Assembly (NCBI GenBank): GCA_030681895.1
Contig: JAUXRI010000098.1
Coordinates: forward strand, 45,186-109,185
DNA length: 64,000 nt
Direction of reading: 5' to 3'
Source of the DNA: Myxococcales bacterium
GTDB taxonomy: Bacteria > Myxococcota > Myxococcia > Myxococcales > Myxococcaceae
Position numbers and translations under genes: made by a program
Shown here: positions 63,445 to 64,000 of the stretch, piece by piece
Numbering within the stretch: the stretch's first letter is position 1
Layout of the letters: each line of letters starts with the position of its first letter
Notes under the pieces: generated by a model
Database searches by the model: none
What the model was told of the DNA's origin: nothing
Seen by the model: the letters and a program-made list of their open reading frames with translations, nothing else

Positions 63445-64000
63445 TCACGGCGTCGGGCCGGTCTCGGGCATCGGGTGAGGCATGTCGCTCATCGTCTCGT
63501 CAGGCGTCGCTTCCTCCTCGACGGGGCCCTTCGCGACCCGCGCGGCGTTGATGCGCGCCTTGACGTACTTCGGCGAGAGATCCATCGCCTCCTGGTAGGC
63601 GTGCTTCGCGTCGTCACCGCGGCCGACGCGCTCGTAGGCGACGCCGAGGTTGTTGTGCACGTACGCGACGGTCGGCAGCTGCTCGATGGCCTCTTCGAGG
63701 ATCTCGACCGCCTCGTCGTTCCGGTTCGCGCGCAGGTACGCGAGGCCGAGGTTGTTCATCGCGTAGCCGTGGTCGGGCTGCAGGGCGACGACGGTGCGGA
63801 AGCTGGTGATGGCGCCGGTCAGGTCTCCGCTCGCGAGCTGCGCGATGCCGGTGGCCTGAAACGCTTCGGGGTTGCCGGGGTCACGCGTCGACGCTTCCCT
63901 GCCCGCGGCGATGGCGCCGACGAAGTCCTTCGCCTGCAGGAACGCGCGCGCCTGCTTGATGCACACCACCGCGTCTGACGGGCGCTGCTGCGCGAGCCGC
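63445..64000 (-). CDS. TPR-repeat protein (partial, N-terminus off the right edge)
   Basis: The frame is open to the window edge (reading RLAQQRPSDAVVCIKQARAFLQ before the first internal GTG), so the start is almost certainly outside. At least four tetratricopeptide repeats are visible: AFQATGIAQLASGDLTGAITSFRTVVALQPD, YAMNNLGLAYLRANRNDEAVEILEEAIEQLP, YVHNNLGVAYERVGRGDDAKHAYQEAMDLSP and KYVKARINAARV. The C-terminal tail is acidic and Pro-rich. It is an interaction scaffold; the partner is unknown. Confidence 0.88.
   Translation of the reverse strand, partial: RLAQQRPSDAVVCIKQARAFLQAKDFVGAIAAGREASTRDPGNPEAFQATGIAQLASGDLTGAITSFRTVVALQPDHGYAMNNLGLAYLRANRNDEAVEILEEAIEQLPTVAYVHNNLGVAYERVGRGDDAKHAYQEAMDLSPKYVKARINAARVAKGPVEEEATPDETMSDMPHPMPETGPTP

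Overview
The window looks like chromosomal DNA of a myxobacterium (phylum Myxococcota). It is strongly GC-rich, with genes packed head to tail and many GTG/TTG starts that overlap the previous stop as GTGA or ATGA. The protein families also fit: Ser/Thr kinases with PEGA or variable tails, FHA and sigma-54 activators, DUF4388 and MXAN_5187-type proteins, many lipoproteins, Ala/Gly/Ser-rich surface proteins and MYXO-CTERM-like C-termini. I cannot name the species. I see no rRNA, tRNA, CRISPR array, insertion sequence or prophage.

Layout. 1-7.6 kb: a lytic transglycosylase cut by the left edge, a SIMPL-domain protein, a leftward operon (receiver, multihaem cytochrome c, membrane diguanylate cyclase), a DEAD-box RNA helicase and a small membrane protein. 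7.7-11.5 kb: the lipid A operon ompH-lpxD-fabZ-lpxA-lpxI. 11.5-22.3 kb: small secreted and hypothetical proteins, an AraC-type regulator divergent from a DAPG-hydrolase-like gene, two OmpA-domain proteins, a PEGA kinase facing a PEGA-domain protein, and a DUF4398/TSP3-OmpA lipoprotein pair. 22.3-27.2 kb: a five-gene operon with an ABC importer of the nitrate/taurine type whose substrate-binding protein is fused to a peptidoglycan-binding OmpA domain, flanked by two coiled-coil proteins. 27.4-40.6 kb: a GAF protein, a DsbA-like/DUF4388/TruD operon, asparaginase, an active FHA-GGDEF cyclase facing a degenerate GGDEF protein, divergent HEAT-repeat proteins, a DUF1460 protein, DUF2007 and an MXAN_5187-like protein.

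40.6-45 kb: a 1240-residue AAA/TPR/sigma-54 activator with a textbook -24/-12 promoter and an upstream palindrome. 45-56.3 kb: a leftward block holding a Ser/Thr kinase with a kinase-like remnant at its N-terminus, two secreted proteins, PBP1A, a VCBS-type protein, a family-5 solute-binding-like protein and an NtrY-like histidine kinase. 56.4-64 kb: an FHA/sigma-54 activator divergent from the kinase, an NHL-repeat lipoprotein, cupin and NADAR genes, a lamin-tail surface protein, a small Cys-rich lipoprotein and a TPR protein cut by the right edge.

The main themes are envelope construction (peptidoglycan, lipid A, OmpA-type anchors, lipoproteins) and signalling (kinases, c-di-GMP, sigma-54 activation). 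The least understood and most interesting unit is the ABC/OmpA operon. The large AAA/TPR activator and the divergent kinase/FHA-activator pair come next.
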